Shown here piece by piece: positions 1 through 10,784 of a DNA stretch of 64,000 nt. The stretch spans positions 18,853,001 through 18,917,000 of the forward strand of contig OY987265.1 in the NCBI GenBank assembly GCA_963920665.1, read 5' to 3'. Positions within the stretch are counted from its first letter, which is position 1. Each line of letters starts with the position of its first letter. The DNA is from Straminergon stramineum (Eukaryota > Streptophyta > Bryopsida > Hypnales > Calliergonaceae). The translations under genes and the position numbers were made by a program. The notes under the pieces were generated by a model that was not told the DNA's origin, did not search any database, and was given only the letters and a program-made list of their open reading frames with translations.

Positions 1-23
1 AACTCCAAGTTCCATCACACTTA

Positions 24-230
24 TCATCCTTTGGGAATTGTCTAAATCCAGTGCACTAGTCATCCAAGTGGAGTTGTCTAACTCCACTACATAAATCCAT
101 CATTTGGAGATATCTATCTCCAAGCAATCTAGTGTCCTTGTCATCCAATTGGAGTTGTTTGACTCCAGTACACAAATCCACCATTTGGAGAAATCTATCT
201 CCAGGCAATCTCTGCTTGTCCACTAGTGCA
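24..230. repeat. 81-bp tandem repeat, about 2.5 copies
   Basis: The phrase TCATCCAA(G/T)TGGAGTTG followed by (A/G)ACTCC recurs at 60 and 141, a period of 81 bases. A shorter degenerate copy begins at 24. Each unit also contains TTTGGAGA and ATCTATCTCCA. The repeat stays open on the minus strand because 81 is divisible by 3, but nothing suggests it is translated. Downstream (240-350) there are further short direct repeats of CATCCATCAATGCATT. Confidence 0.75.
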
Positions 231-239
231 CATTTCATC

Positions 240-960
240 ATGGATTAGTTATCCATCAATGCATTGATCCATCAAAGGTCATGACATGAAAGTCATGACA
301 CAATCATCAAACTTATCTCATCCATCAATGCATTCATCCATCAAAGAGTTGTGACAAGGGTCATGACAACTGACTTTCCAACCCTTCACTGCTTTTATAC
401 CCCGGTTGTTTTTTATGCATAACTCATAAATCTAGAGTCTCTTCAAGCGAAAACTTTGATGCAAAGGAGTAGATAAGATAAAGAAAGTACCCTCAAATCA
501 ATACTTTACTTCAAATAAATCTTCAACAACAAACAACTCTCCATCCTCAAGTCCACCCCTCCCCTCTTACCACTCAAAACAAGAAAATAAAGACCAGCTA
601 GGGAGCAAGGGACCAACCCTTGCCTTAAGTACCCTCCACTAACCCCAACGACTAGCCGCCGGCTAACCCTAACCCCATTACCCTAGTGTCAACTATTAAT
701 AAACCAGTTATCAACCGACAATTAAACGGTCAACAATAACAACCTCCTAACACTCCAACACCTCTCAATACACAATACTAACAACAATCCACTTATAACA
801 CTAGTAATACTAAAGATGCCCAACACTAACAACATTATTAAAACTAATGAAGATGTCAACTTCAAATACTAGACGGCCCACATCACGACAACGTGAGAGG
901 TTGCCCCTAATGCGAGAAATTCTGGAACTGGTATGGCCCTTGATCAAGAGGAAGGGTCCA
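240..960. other. No gene seen
   Basis: This stretch holds short CATCCATCAATGCAT repeats at its left end. The rest is AC-rich low-complexity sequence (many CTAACCCC and ACAACAA words). No open frame with coding character was found. Confidence 0.5.
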
Positions 961-3501
961 TCAGTTGTATTCGTGGCCGGGGGGCATATCTTCCAAGATA
1001 CCAAGCATTTCATAGAACCGAGGGCTCAGAGGAGAACGACACTCGGCACAAACCAAACGAATGAGTGATGCTTTCATGATGCATGTCACATGAAAAGTGT
1101 GGCGACATTGGCCCATGGTTAGGGCTCCTTCAGGGCCAAAAGGACCTTGGCAAAGGCTACAATGACTCTTCAAGATTCCTGGGGCTAGATCGCAAGCATG
1201 CACTACTGTCTTCTCTTTCTCCTTGATGTGCGCTGAAAGCGTGTTGTAAGGGACCCACCCTTCCTCTACTTCCAAGGCCCAATCGATGTGTGCAACATTG
1301 TCCTTCTTTGCGTGGTTCAACCGCTCAAACATATCATCCATGTCCCCCCAACATGTAATTTCCGTGGAACCCCTTGGATGTTCATCAAACACTTTCTTGA
1401 ACCGAAGCAAAGAGGTCTCCACGGCATTGCATTCTTCATCCGACTTCATTGCCAATTTCATAAGCCCTTTCATTGCTCGAGATACTACAGAGGGTTTGTC
1501 TTGGAGTTTCTATACCCATGCCAACCTTCGAGACTCTAATTCGCTCTTCAGCATGCATTCCTCCATGCCCATGATTTTTTTAAATCGGTCCAACTCCACC
1601 TCAACAAGGATTTTCTCTTGAATTGCTTCATCTAATTTCAACTATAGCTCCTCCACCTCATTGCCTTTCGTTTGTGTCGTAGCATCCTGCAATGTACGGG
1701 AAACATTAGGAATGATGGTGCATACTGCTTCTTCACATTTCTTGTCATTCCCAACTTCATCCAAATTCAAGATGATGGACGTCTCCACTGCTTTTGCCTT
1801 CTCAAAAGGAAGAGAGAGTTGATTGCTCTCTTGACTTTCTTGCACAAATGGAATGATCACGGAGTCCATGGTAGGCCTACCCCTCTTCAACTCTTGTACT
1901 TCGAGCTCCAATTCTTCGATGCGCTTTCTTTGAACCACCTTGTTACAACGTTCCTGCTCCATGTTTTTTTGCGACAGCTGCAGCTTCATTTCCAAGTCCT
2001 CACACTTCATCTTCAGCCGATGAATGTCTTCCTCTAAGGCCATCAAACTTTTTAAGTTCATCACGCCACCTTCAAGAATTGGTGCCACTTTCTCAGTGAA
2101 ATTGCAAAAAGCCAAGGCACCAGTCAACAATTCAGGTGCCATTTTGGAAAATTCCTCTGCCACATCCCTAACCCAAGGAGTAATTTCAGCTACCATTTGA
2201 GCTGAAGTTCTCAATCTGTATGCGGTTTGCGAAATAGTACCCCAGCCCCCTTTTCCTACGGGCTGACTAGAACTACCTGCCTCATTTTTGGGATTAGAAT
2301 GAAGATGTTGTTCTGCTAGTACTCGCCAATGACTACAACATTCTAACAGCTTTTCCAATTGATTGGCGGTGGGTATGGAACAAAGAATCTCCAATTCAGC
2401 CGAGCCTAAAGTTGCCAAATGTGGATGCCCTCCAGTTCTTGCGCTTAATATTTGTCTTGGGCTCAACCTTCGACTTGGGCTTACATTTTGATGCGGACTC
2501 AACATTCGAATTAGGCTCAATGTTTGGCTTCGCCTTGGCGTCGTTGGCAACTGAGAAATCAGAGTTGCATATTCCACCAAGCTCTCAAGAGCTTTACTAT
2601 CTATGTAACCCTGAATTCTAGCATTGGTCCTTGCAAGTTGTTCCTCATTGACCTCTCCATCTGGCGAAAAAGGTGACCCACGTTCTTCTACCAATGTTTC
2701 CTTGTTTGCAGCCAAGTCTACACCGCCCAAGGTTGTTTCATTCGTTGTAGTTTCCTTGCTTGGAGCCATGCTTTGTTCACCCAATGTTATCACATTCGGT
2801 GTGGATATGAAGCATGTTGGAGGAGTTACAAAAACCTCTCCGCCGACACCTCCCGAAGAGACATTGCTCACTTCCGTGCAAGGTTGTGCCACTTCTGCAG
2901 GCCTTAATTGTACTGCATCACCTAAAACCTCAGAGACCTTTGTTGTACGCGTTGTAGTATTTTTTAATACTTTTGGGGTCTTCGTTGGTTCACTTGGTTC
3001 TGCCTGAGAATCATACAAATCGGGAATGTCTTTTTGATTGGGTTGCAGTAAAAGTGGAGAATCCACCTTAGATGGATAAGTGCTCCAATCTACCTTGCGG
3101 TTTAAAATGAGTTCTGCATACACCATGCACGCCACACTATAATTTATGCATCCTTTACTCCTTGGCTTGTCCCCAAATAGCGTCTGCCACACCTCCTCCG
3201 ATCGATGCACAAAATGTTTATTGTTGCAATTACGTGGCTTACAACAAAAACCATGTGTATGCACTACGTGGCAATCCCGAGGCTACAACTTGTCAATGTG
3301 GTACATTTTAACATACTTCTTGCATGTTTTGAAGGTCCAATATTCCCCTTCCTCCTCCTCCCAACCGCTCTCCGCTTTGATGTTCGGGTCATCTAAAATC
3401 TCATAGTGAAGCCCATGAGGGGCCCCCTTCGCTTTAGTCCCTCTTTTTTTTTCACCTTCTGAAGTCCTCCTGTTGTTGGTAGGAACACCTTGATCCGCCA
3501 T
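961..3501 (-). pseudogene. RING-H2 finger protein of unrecognised family, interrupted by three TAG codons
   Basis: One minus-strand frame runs from an ATG at 3501 to TGA at 961-963 (847 codons). It is broken only by TAG at 3283-3285, 1642-1644 and 1510-1512. Residues about 50-125 match the N-terminal domain of the gene at 7939 (shared CKKYVKM, HFV.R, AE..L...VDW). The middle is Ser/Pro/Thr-rich with LSP..SPSRRLSP repeats near residue 265. Residues about 475-530 are a heptad-like, Glu/Lys-rich coiled coil. The C-terminus is a canonical RING-H2 pattern with C781, C784, C799, H801, H804, C807, C818 and C821, which in this fold usually means E3 ubiquitin ligase activity. The first TAG sits where the paralogue has Trp. 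The first Cys of the paralogue's N-terminal CxxC is Phe here. I read it as a recently disabled gene; readthrough or unnoticed introns are less likely alternatives. The function is unknown. Confidence 0.7.
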
Positions 3502-4020
3502 GATATATGATTAGAATTTTTGAGCCCTTCGAAAAATAGTACCACGGCACGTGAATACCATGAGATGTGTGTAAATAAGTAACAGCATAAATCAGCAATA
3601 GTAACAAAAGCTCAAGGACCCCCACTCTCCACCCTGTAGGAGCAACTGACACATAAAGCAGCAGTAGTACATCCAACCTGGCGCCGAAGGAGAGTAGAAG
3701 TGAGAGTAAATGAGGAGGCCGTCCCCCCATATACCCGTCCACCACCAAACCTAAAAAACGTCGGCCCTGAAGCGGACCCGGACCTACTGTCCGCCGCGGC
3801 GGACGCGGGGTGACCGCTGGGATTGGCGGACAGGCACCTGTCCGCCCGCTTCGGTGGTGGACGGCCAACTGTCTATCCGCTCCGGACCGCGACCGGACCT
3901 CCCGTCCGCCAATCGGAACCACGGGCCGCTCCTGGACCATCCCGTCCGCTTAGGCCGTCCCCCGTTCCCGACCAACCACATCCAGCACTGTTCACCTCGC
4001 TATGGAGCCCACCTGACGTC
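3452..4020. repeat. GC-rich GTCCG/CGGAC island upstream of the minus-strand gene
   Basis: The densest part (3760-4010) is made of recurring GTCCGCC, CGGACC and CCGTCC words in an otherwise AT-rich setting. It lies just 5' of the minus-strand RING gene (start 3501) and so may include its promoter or leader. Several long ORFs across it are products of the biased composition. The same composition recurs at 7030-7520 and 10,090-10,480. Confidence 0.6.
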
Positions 4021-4029
4021 AATCCGCCG

Positions 4030-7025
4030 GCAGTCCTAAAGCATTCAATTTTGAAAAGGATAGATTCATGTACAAAAAATACTCTTGAATGCTAGAAGTA
4101 TCCAATGTAATATTAATGTAAGAAAAGATAATTCCAAATATTCCTTCCCACATTTAAACATGCTCTCCAAAGTCCAAACCCTATACCCTAAACCCCAAAC
4201 CCTAAGTCATGTTGTGCATCAAGTAATATGCTTGGGAATGTATTATTTTTTGAAAAGTGAAGTGTTATTTTCCCACTTTTTAGATTGGTTTTGAATTATT
4301 TACTAAGAAAGATGTACTTTCTTTGGTAAATATAATAACCTAAGTAGCTTAATACTCTTATTAAAGTATTAAATACTTTTGTACTGATCCATAATATAGC
4401 TGATACAGGTATGGGTTAATACCCCACCTTCCAGCCCTTCATTTGCACTAATCCAGGGCTTTAAGCGGGATTAGCAGGACATCAGTTATAATTTAATGTA
4501 ACTCCAGTTAATAGTAATCAAGATTTAGTGAGCTAGTGGAAACAGGGTTGAGTTACATTGATGGGGGCCTTCATTAACCAACCTGTACCCCGGTTTGGCC
4601 TCATCTGATGGGGCCTAACGGACCAGCTCATGTGGATTTCGGCCATGCCTTAGTCCACCTCATGTATCCCTATGCCAAGTCATCTGATTGAACTGGGGTA
4701 TAAAATAAACTCGACTGGTCTTGGATTGTCACTACCTGTTGTCTCTTGCTTGATTTTACTATACTTGAACGAGCTGGAATCTGGTGTCTCTGGGCTTGCA
4801 AAGAAGGATGGCAACTTCTCAGGTTCCTCTTATGCATTTGTGATTTTAGAAAGTAGAATATATTGTCTTGATGGTTTGTTTTAAGCCTCTCTCATTATAT
4901 TTTCATTGTGACAGTGATAACAAATTGCCAAGGGCTGTAGACCCCTTGTCTGCGACTAACATAACATTTTGTGTGTTGTGTTTTTCATGGGGACAGGTGA
5001 GGTCCTTGGCTTCTTTGAAACTATTTCTCAAGGATGGCTTTTCCCAAGACAATGAAGATATACTACTTGGGGGTGTTTATGTTTAAAGTTTATATTCTTG
5101 AACAGTACATGATTTACTATGATGCTTCATTTGCTATTGGAACATGTAGAAACTGAGGAATAGTAATTTGTCAATTATGTGACAAATAGCTTGTAGTACT
5201 TACAACATGTATTGATCCTATCAGGATCTATCCTTATTATACAACATTGGAAAGTTGACTGATTATTGAGTGTGGAAATGTAGCTGGCTTGAAATCTGTG
5301 GCATTACTGGCTACTACTGTCAAAAACTTGTTGGAAAGATTATGGTTCTCTAAGTTTAGGTAGGAAATGCCCTGATAAGGGGTGTCCCACCCACCCTCCC
5401 GGTTGCAAAAAATCAGAATTATACAACCCTCAATTGTACATATTGAATTTATAACATTGCACAAATTTTCAAAATTATTGATGCGATGTGTGAAATATGT
5501 TTTACCTATGAGACTATGATTCCTTTGCAGTTTGGAATGCAATCATGACAATATAATGCAGATGTAGACCTTTCTTACTTTGTCATGTACTCATGTGAGT
5601 ACATTACTCATGTAGGTTTCAATTTTTCTTAAGATTGAGCACCTCAATTATCACTTTATTATGAGCCATTAAATAAATGTGGAACATTCAATTATAACTT
5701 GGAGTGTGTCTTCAATTTTTGTTGTCAAATGTATTCATAGTTTAAAACACCAATATGAAATTATGAATAGACTAAAAGAAATTATATTATCTCATTATTC
5801 TATTATAACATTTATCGAATGTATGGGATGGTGCTAAAATGATTCAAGCATTTTAATGTAATGTGAAATGTTGTGGACAAGATTAAAGTAAGCATTTATA
5901 CAACAAAATGAATTGAAAATTCATATCATATACACTTTGACACTTATACCTATGTATACTTGTGTGCATCCTAAATTGTAAACCGATCATAAATTGATCA
6001 CAACCCCAAAATATTAGAGCTTAGGTAATGTACAATGTGATTGACCTTCAAATATGATGAGTTTTCAATTACAAGAAATTAGAAATGGTCATACTTCAAT
6101 GATTACAAGTGTGTTTCATCTCAAAACTTTTTTGCAAATGATTATATAGAAAGGTTCATAATATCATATCTTTTAAATTATAAATTTACAATATTGATTG
6201 AATTGCTTATGTTAATTTTGTAGTTATGTAGGCCTAGGATTTTCTAAAATCTGGAATCCCTAAAGCCTTCATGCTTTCTTTCCCATCAAATATCACTCAA
6301 AACTGCCATTTTGAATGCAAAGAGACAAAAATTTTAAAAATTGATTTTTGGACATATTTAACCATAGGAATTTATACTAGACTAGTATAAAAGTTAATTG
6401 AGTTATCTTGTCATCTTGAAAACTTTGAGTACATACATTGCGCGTGGTATTTGCATTTAAAGTAAGCCCAAGAAATCTTTTCTTCCATCTTGCTATACTA
6501 GATTGTTGGGCTTCTCATTTTCTCCACTTTAGATTTTTTACATTAATGAATTTCATTTTACAATATCTCGTGTTGAAAAATTTAACTCTTGAGTGAAGAA
6601 TCTTGAACCAAAAATTTAGAAATAAATCATTTAATTGAGATCACATATCACAAGAGTCTCGTATAAGAGTGTAGTTGTGTAGGGCCTTTGGGAGTTTAGG
6701 GATTCATTGTTTTCCTTGAAAGGCATGAAAAAGAATAATAAATATTATAAATTGAACCACGAAGGCTTTTGTTACGATCTTAACATCGAATTTTTTTTGC
6801 TATTAGTCAAAAAGTATTGTTGACATCACAATCTTGTACAAAAGCACCAATGTAAAACAAAATTTTTTTACACACTTATTTGAATTCTTGATTTACAAGT
6901 CAAATGATTTTTCAAACAAGAGACTTTGGGATGTCACTTTTGATAGTTGTATCAATTTAAAACCTCATGACATAACATATTAAAAATAATTTCTCTACTT
7001 TTCTTAATTCACCATATAATGCAAG
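4030..7025. other. AT-rich, no gene seen
   Basis: About 3 kb of AT-rich sequence. A short run of CCCTAAA-like words lies at 4180-4207. No open frame with a recognisable domain and no inverted-repeat pair were found. Confidence 0.5.
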
Positions 7026-7029
7026 CTCT

Positions 7030-7520
7030 CCCACTAAACCGTCCGTCCACCCATCTCCACATAGTTCAAAACACCTCTCCCGCCCATTTGCCCATCCCCC
7101 AATTTAGAAATTGAAAAAACTCCTGCCTCTCTCCCTCCCTCCCTCCCACACTTCTCTTCGTCCGGCCGACTGCCCGGCCACCCGGCCGCCCAAGTAAGGA
7201 TTCCGAAATTGAAAAACAACCTCCCTCCCGCGGTCCCACCCACCTTTGCCCTCTGCACTTCTTCTCTGTCCGTTCGCTCGTTCGCCCGCCCGTCCGCGCG
7301 TCCGCAGTCCCCGTCCGCATTTTTCGTCCGCATTTTCCGTCCGGCTGTCAGGAGTCCATCCGCATTTCCCATCCGCGTCCGCGCTGCTCTGTCCCGCTTC
7401 TTGTCGTTGACCGTGCGATCCAACGAACCGCGATTTCGGACCGCCCGATCTGCCCGTCCACCTTCGTGCCGTCCGATGCGGACGGCAACGTCCGCATACC
7501 CTAAAGCGCCGACCGCATAA
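7030..7520. repeat. GC-rich GTCCG island upstream of the plus-strand gene
   Basis: The segment contains CTCCCTCCCTCC simple repeats (about 7130-7147), then many GTCCGC, GTCCG and CCGCCCGTCC words up to 7510. It ends roughly 420 bases before the ATG at 7939, so promoter or 5' UTR function is possible. Its word content matches the islands at 3452-4020 and 10,090-10,480. The overlapping ORFs on both strands are compositional. Confidence 0.6.
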
Positions 7521-7938
7521 ATGGCGACGCAGACGGCTCATTTCTTCACAATCGTTTCCCTTCCGGAGTAGGTGATCCAGTGCCTTCGGGAATCTGCGCA
7601 CCCCTTCCGGCTTGGTGCATGAACGATTGTGTTCGTATTACTTTTTTTTAATCGGATTGGTTTGAGTGATTAGGGGGCTGCCCCAACTTATAAGTCTTTA
7701 ATTTTATGAACTTCATTTAGTGTTCTTAATTACTTGAACCGTATTTGAGTTGATTGGGTTGTCAGAAACTCAAGGTGTTCAAGTTTACGGTTGATTTGGT
7801 TGTCAGTAACAGTAGGTGGAATTTGTTTTAATCCAAATTCTTACTTTTCATTTGGTACATTGGGCCAAAGCGAGCGGAAATTGGATTTAAACTTTGTAAT
7901 CCTTTCGGTACATTATTAATTGAGGTTTGGAGGTTATC

Positions 7939-9036
7939 ATGTCGCGCGGAAGTGGTGGAGGAAGTAAGAAGGGGAAATCACAAGAGATCAATTGGAGAGA
8001 TTTGGAAGACGTAACTTGCGTTGCGGAGAAGGGATGGGAAAAGGAGCCCAAGAAAATATGGGATTGCACAACATGCAAGAAGTATGTCAAAATGACGCAC
8101 CTCTCCAAAATATGGCCACATGATCGTGCAAAGGTGCAAGTTCGTCATTGGGAGGGACAAATGTCCACATGTAAGAGCGAACACTTTGTTCGCCGCTACG
8201 AGGAGATAACATCTGCATCAGGTTTACCAAGCTCCAAACCAAACGTCATGAACTATTCGATCATGGCTATGATTTGGGCGGAGATAGTACTCCATAAAGA
8301 AGTAGATTGGCGCACGATTGTAGGGCGCAATGTCAGGAATTTGACTTGCGAGGAAGCCATAATTCCTACTAACTGGGTTGGACCAAGCGATTGCATGCCG
8401 GAGTGGTCCAATCGAGGCTATGGAGGACTTCCTTCGGTCGTCTTGAAGGATGCTAAAGATGATTGGTCAGATGAAGATGAAGATGATGATGATCCAGCAC
8501 TCGTGACATTTGGTGAGAGACATGAACGTCGAGAAGATCGGGAAGACATTGAGTACCAACAACAAATACAAGAGGCCATGCATCGAAGCGTGGAAGACTG
8601 GGGTCGGCAACATGATGGGTCCTACTACCGTGACTATAATGCACGTGGATTACGAGATGGGACAAGTGGTTCAGATTATGGTAACACCCCCCAAGTTGGC
8701 TCTCAAAGTATAGGAGGAAGCCATGGACTGACACAATATGGTCAGTATGGTGGTTCTAGCCAAGGAGGCTCTCAATACTACTCTGGATCGACTACACATC
8801 GTTCATATGGGCATCAGGGAGGCCCTTATTATGGTGGATCAAGTGAAAGAGGGTCCTAGGAGAGTGCTCCAATTCCTCCTCCAACCTTTGGAGGTCCTTT
8901 TTATGGAAATGAATATGGACAAGGAGGTGCATCAAGTGGATATGGTTACAACTATGGGGGTGGACCATATATTGGGGTACATCCTTCAGGCCCAAATGAC
9001 AAGAAGGATTCCGATTCGGATTCGGATTCCGAGTAA
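7939..9036 (+). pseudogene. Paralogue of the RING gene's N-terminus with a YGQ/GS-rich tail; one internal TAG
   Basis: The frame starts at ATG 7939 and runs to TAA 9034-9036 (365 codons), broken only by TAG at 8857-8859 (codon 307). Residues about 43-125 contain C43xxC46, H54, H70, C78 and H82 spaced like a degenerate zinc-binding module, with CKKYVKM, KIWP and HFVRR. This block aligns with the start of the minus-strand RING protein. It is followed by an acidic run (DEDEDDDD), then from about residue 225 a low-complexity region rich in Tyr, Gly, Ser and Gln, and a (DS)4-E terminus. The tail continues in character after the TAG (YG, GG and SGYGYNYGG words), so the stop looks recent: CAG or TGG changed to TAG. 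If the TAG terminates translation the product is 306 residues with most of the domain content. Such tails resemble prion-like or RNA-binding low-complexity domains, but no RRM is present. The function is unknown. Confidence 0.7.
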
Positions 9037-9208
9037 AGTAGTTAAGTAGAGTATGGTATTCTAGTCATCTTATGTTTGTTTTACTGTATGGTTCACTCAT
9101 TGTAATGTACATAGACAGTAGAGTGCGGCAAATATAGCACAATACTCTTGATGAGTTGTAATCATGTTTTTGTGATTTTGATACAAATACATTGTATTTT
9201 TATATTTT

Positions 9209-9214
9209 AATAAA
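9209..9214 (+). terminator. Candidate poly(A) signal AATAAA
   Basis: AATAAA lies 173 bases downstream of the TAA of the gene starting at 7939, within AT-rich sequence typical of a plant 3' UTR. Confidence 0.4.
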
Positions 9215-9219
9215 GCGAT

Positions 9220-10085
9220 ATTTCTGTCACGTAATTTGTAGGATTTAATACCATTGATGTACGACTATTGGTTAATGGGTATTTGTGAAAATGGAAAATG
9301 TATTGAACCACTTTCTATAATTTTCTCATTTCAACATTCAATGTGAATAGGTGAATTGCAAATGCAAAGGATGTCCCAAGTATACAATAGAGGTTTGTAG
9401 AATAGTGAGAACCACCATTTTAGTTTCATTTGCTATTAGAAATTGAACCCTAAACCCTAGAAGTCCAAAGGCTTTTTTCCATCGAAGACCATTTAGTGAT
9501 TTAGAATTGCCATTTCAATTACAAAGAACTAGAAAATGTAGGAACAATGTTTTTGGCAAGTCGGATTGTACGATTTTGTACTACAGCAATTTATGAATGT
9601 GTAGAAGTAATTTCAAAAACTTAACCCACATAGATTGTAAGATATTTGGCTATTTGCATTCAAGGTGACTGAAACAAATGATTTTGCTATTTGCTTGACT
9701 AGATTTTTGCCTTCTAATTATTGAAACAATAAATATTTCCACTTGTGAGTACGATTTTATAATTTTGTATATTGAAGACTTGAAGAATTTATATGAGAGC
9801 ATAAGAATGTAGGAAGAAAAATTCCCCCAAAAGATGTTTAGTTTTTATTCATAAGAGAATTGATAAGTTGAGTATATTCAAGATAGATACTAGAACATTA
9901 ATAATTTTAAGATAGAATTATGTAAACATGAGAATCTCAACGGTGAGAGTATTTCAAACAAGCAAACGTCACTGGCTATTCCTCTATAATTTTTTTTCAT
10001 TTCCATGATAGATGATTTACTTGATTCTTACTTCGGTTTGAAACTGAAATGTTGAATATGATACCTATGTTTGACTTAGAGATGT
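9220..10085. other. AT-rich, no gene seen
   Basis: No supported ORF, RNA gene or paired repeat was seen in this 0.87 kb. Confidence 0.5.
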
Positions 10086-10089
10086 TCAA

Positions 10090-10480
10090 GAGAAATTAAA
10101 ATCTCCGATCGTGCAATTCATCTCTTTCGTCGACCTCGTTTCATGCGTCTGCCATCGCCGGACGGGCTGCTGCATCCACGCCATCCCCACCGTCCAATCG
10201 TGTGGACAGCTTGCTGTCCGTCCAATCGGAGGAGGTCGCGACGTCCGCGACAAGCCGGCCGTCGGATCTGGTGGACACCGATCGTCCTGCTGATCGGCCG
10301 GCCGGCTCGAGGCGGATGGATGACCGTCCGCACGATCGGACGGCTGGCTCGGGGCGGACGGAAGACCGTCCCTGAAATCGGACGGCCATGACAAGGCGGA
10401 CGGCCATCTTGAGGCGGTCGGAGTACGGCCGAACGATCGGACGGCTACGACGAGGCGAACAATCGGACGGCCTCGACGAG
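10090..10480. repeat. GC-rich CGGACGG tandem-like array ending at the assembly gap
   Basis: ATCGGACGGC recurs (for example near 10,335, 10,376, 10,436 and 10,462), mixed with GGCGGACGG words and loosely periodic spacing. The array runs directly into the run of N. The break is probably due to unresolved tandem copies. The composition matches the islands at 3452-4020 and 7030-7520. Apparent ORFs that cross the gap are not evidence of genes. Confidence 0.65.
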
Positions 10481-10680
10481 NNNNNNNNNNNNNNNNNNNN
10501 NNNNNNNNNNNNNNNNNNNNNNNNNNNNNNNNNNNNNNNNNNNNNNNNNNNNNNNNNNNNNNNNNNNNNNNNNNNNNNNNNNNNNNNNNNNNNNNNNNNN
10601 NNNNNNNNNNNNNNNNNNNNNNNNNNNNNNNNNNNNNNNNNNNNNNNNNNNNNNNNNNNNNNNNNNNNNNNNNNNNNNNN
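10481..10680. other. Assembly gap of exactly 200 N
   Basis: Two hundred N. The round length indicates a placeholder, so the true distance is unknown. Confidence 0.99.
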
Positions 10681-10784
10681 TGCGAATGTCACAGGACATC
10701 CGGGGGGGCACGGACGTGGATGCTGGACGTTCAGATGCTGGCAGCTGCGTCAGGACACCCTGTCAACCCTGAATATGAACTTGC

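Noticed and set aside
2624..3007. 127-codon plus-strand ORF
   Set aside because: Antisense to the single long minus-strand frame of the RING gene, which has recognisable domains.
7034..7601. Overlapping long ORFs in the GC island, both strands
   Set aside because: Low-complexity, Arg/Gly/Pro-rich translations in several frames at once are what GC-rich repeats give by chance.
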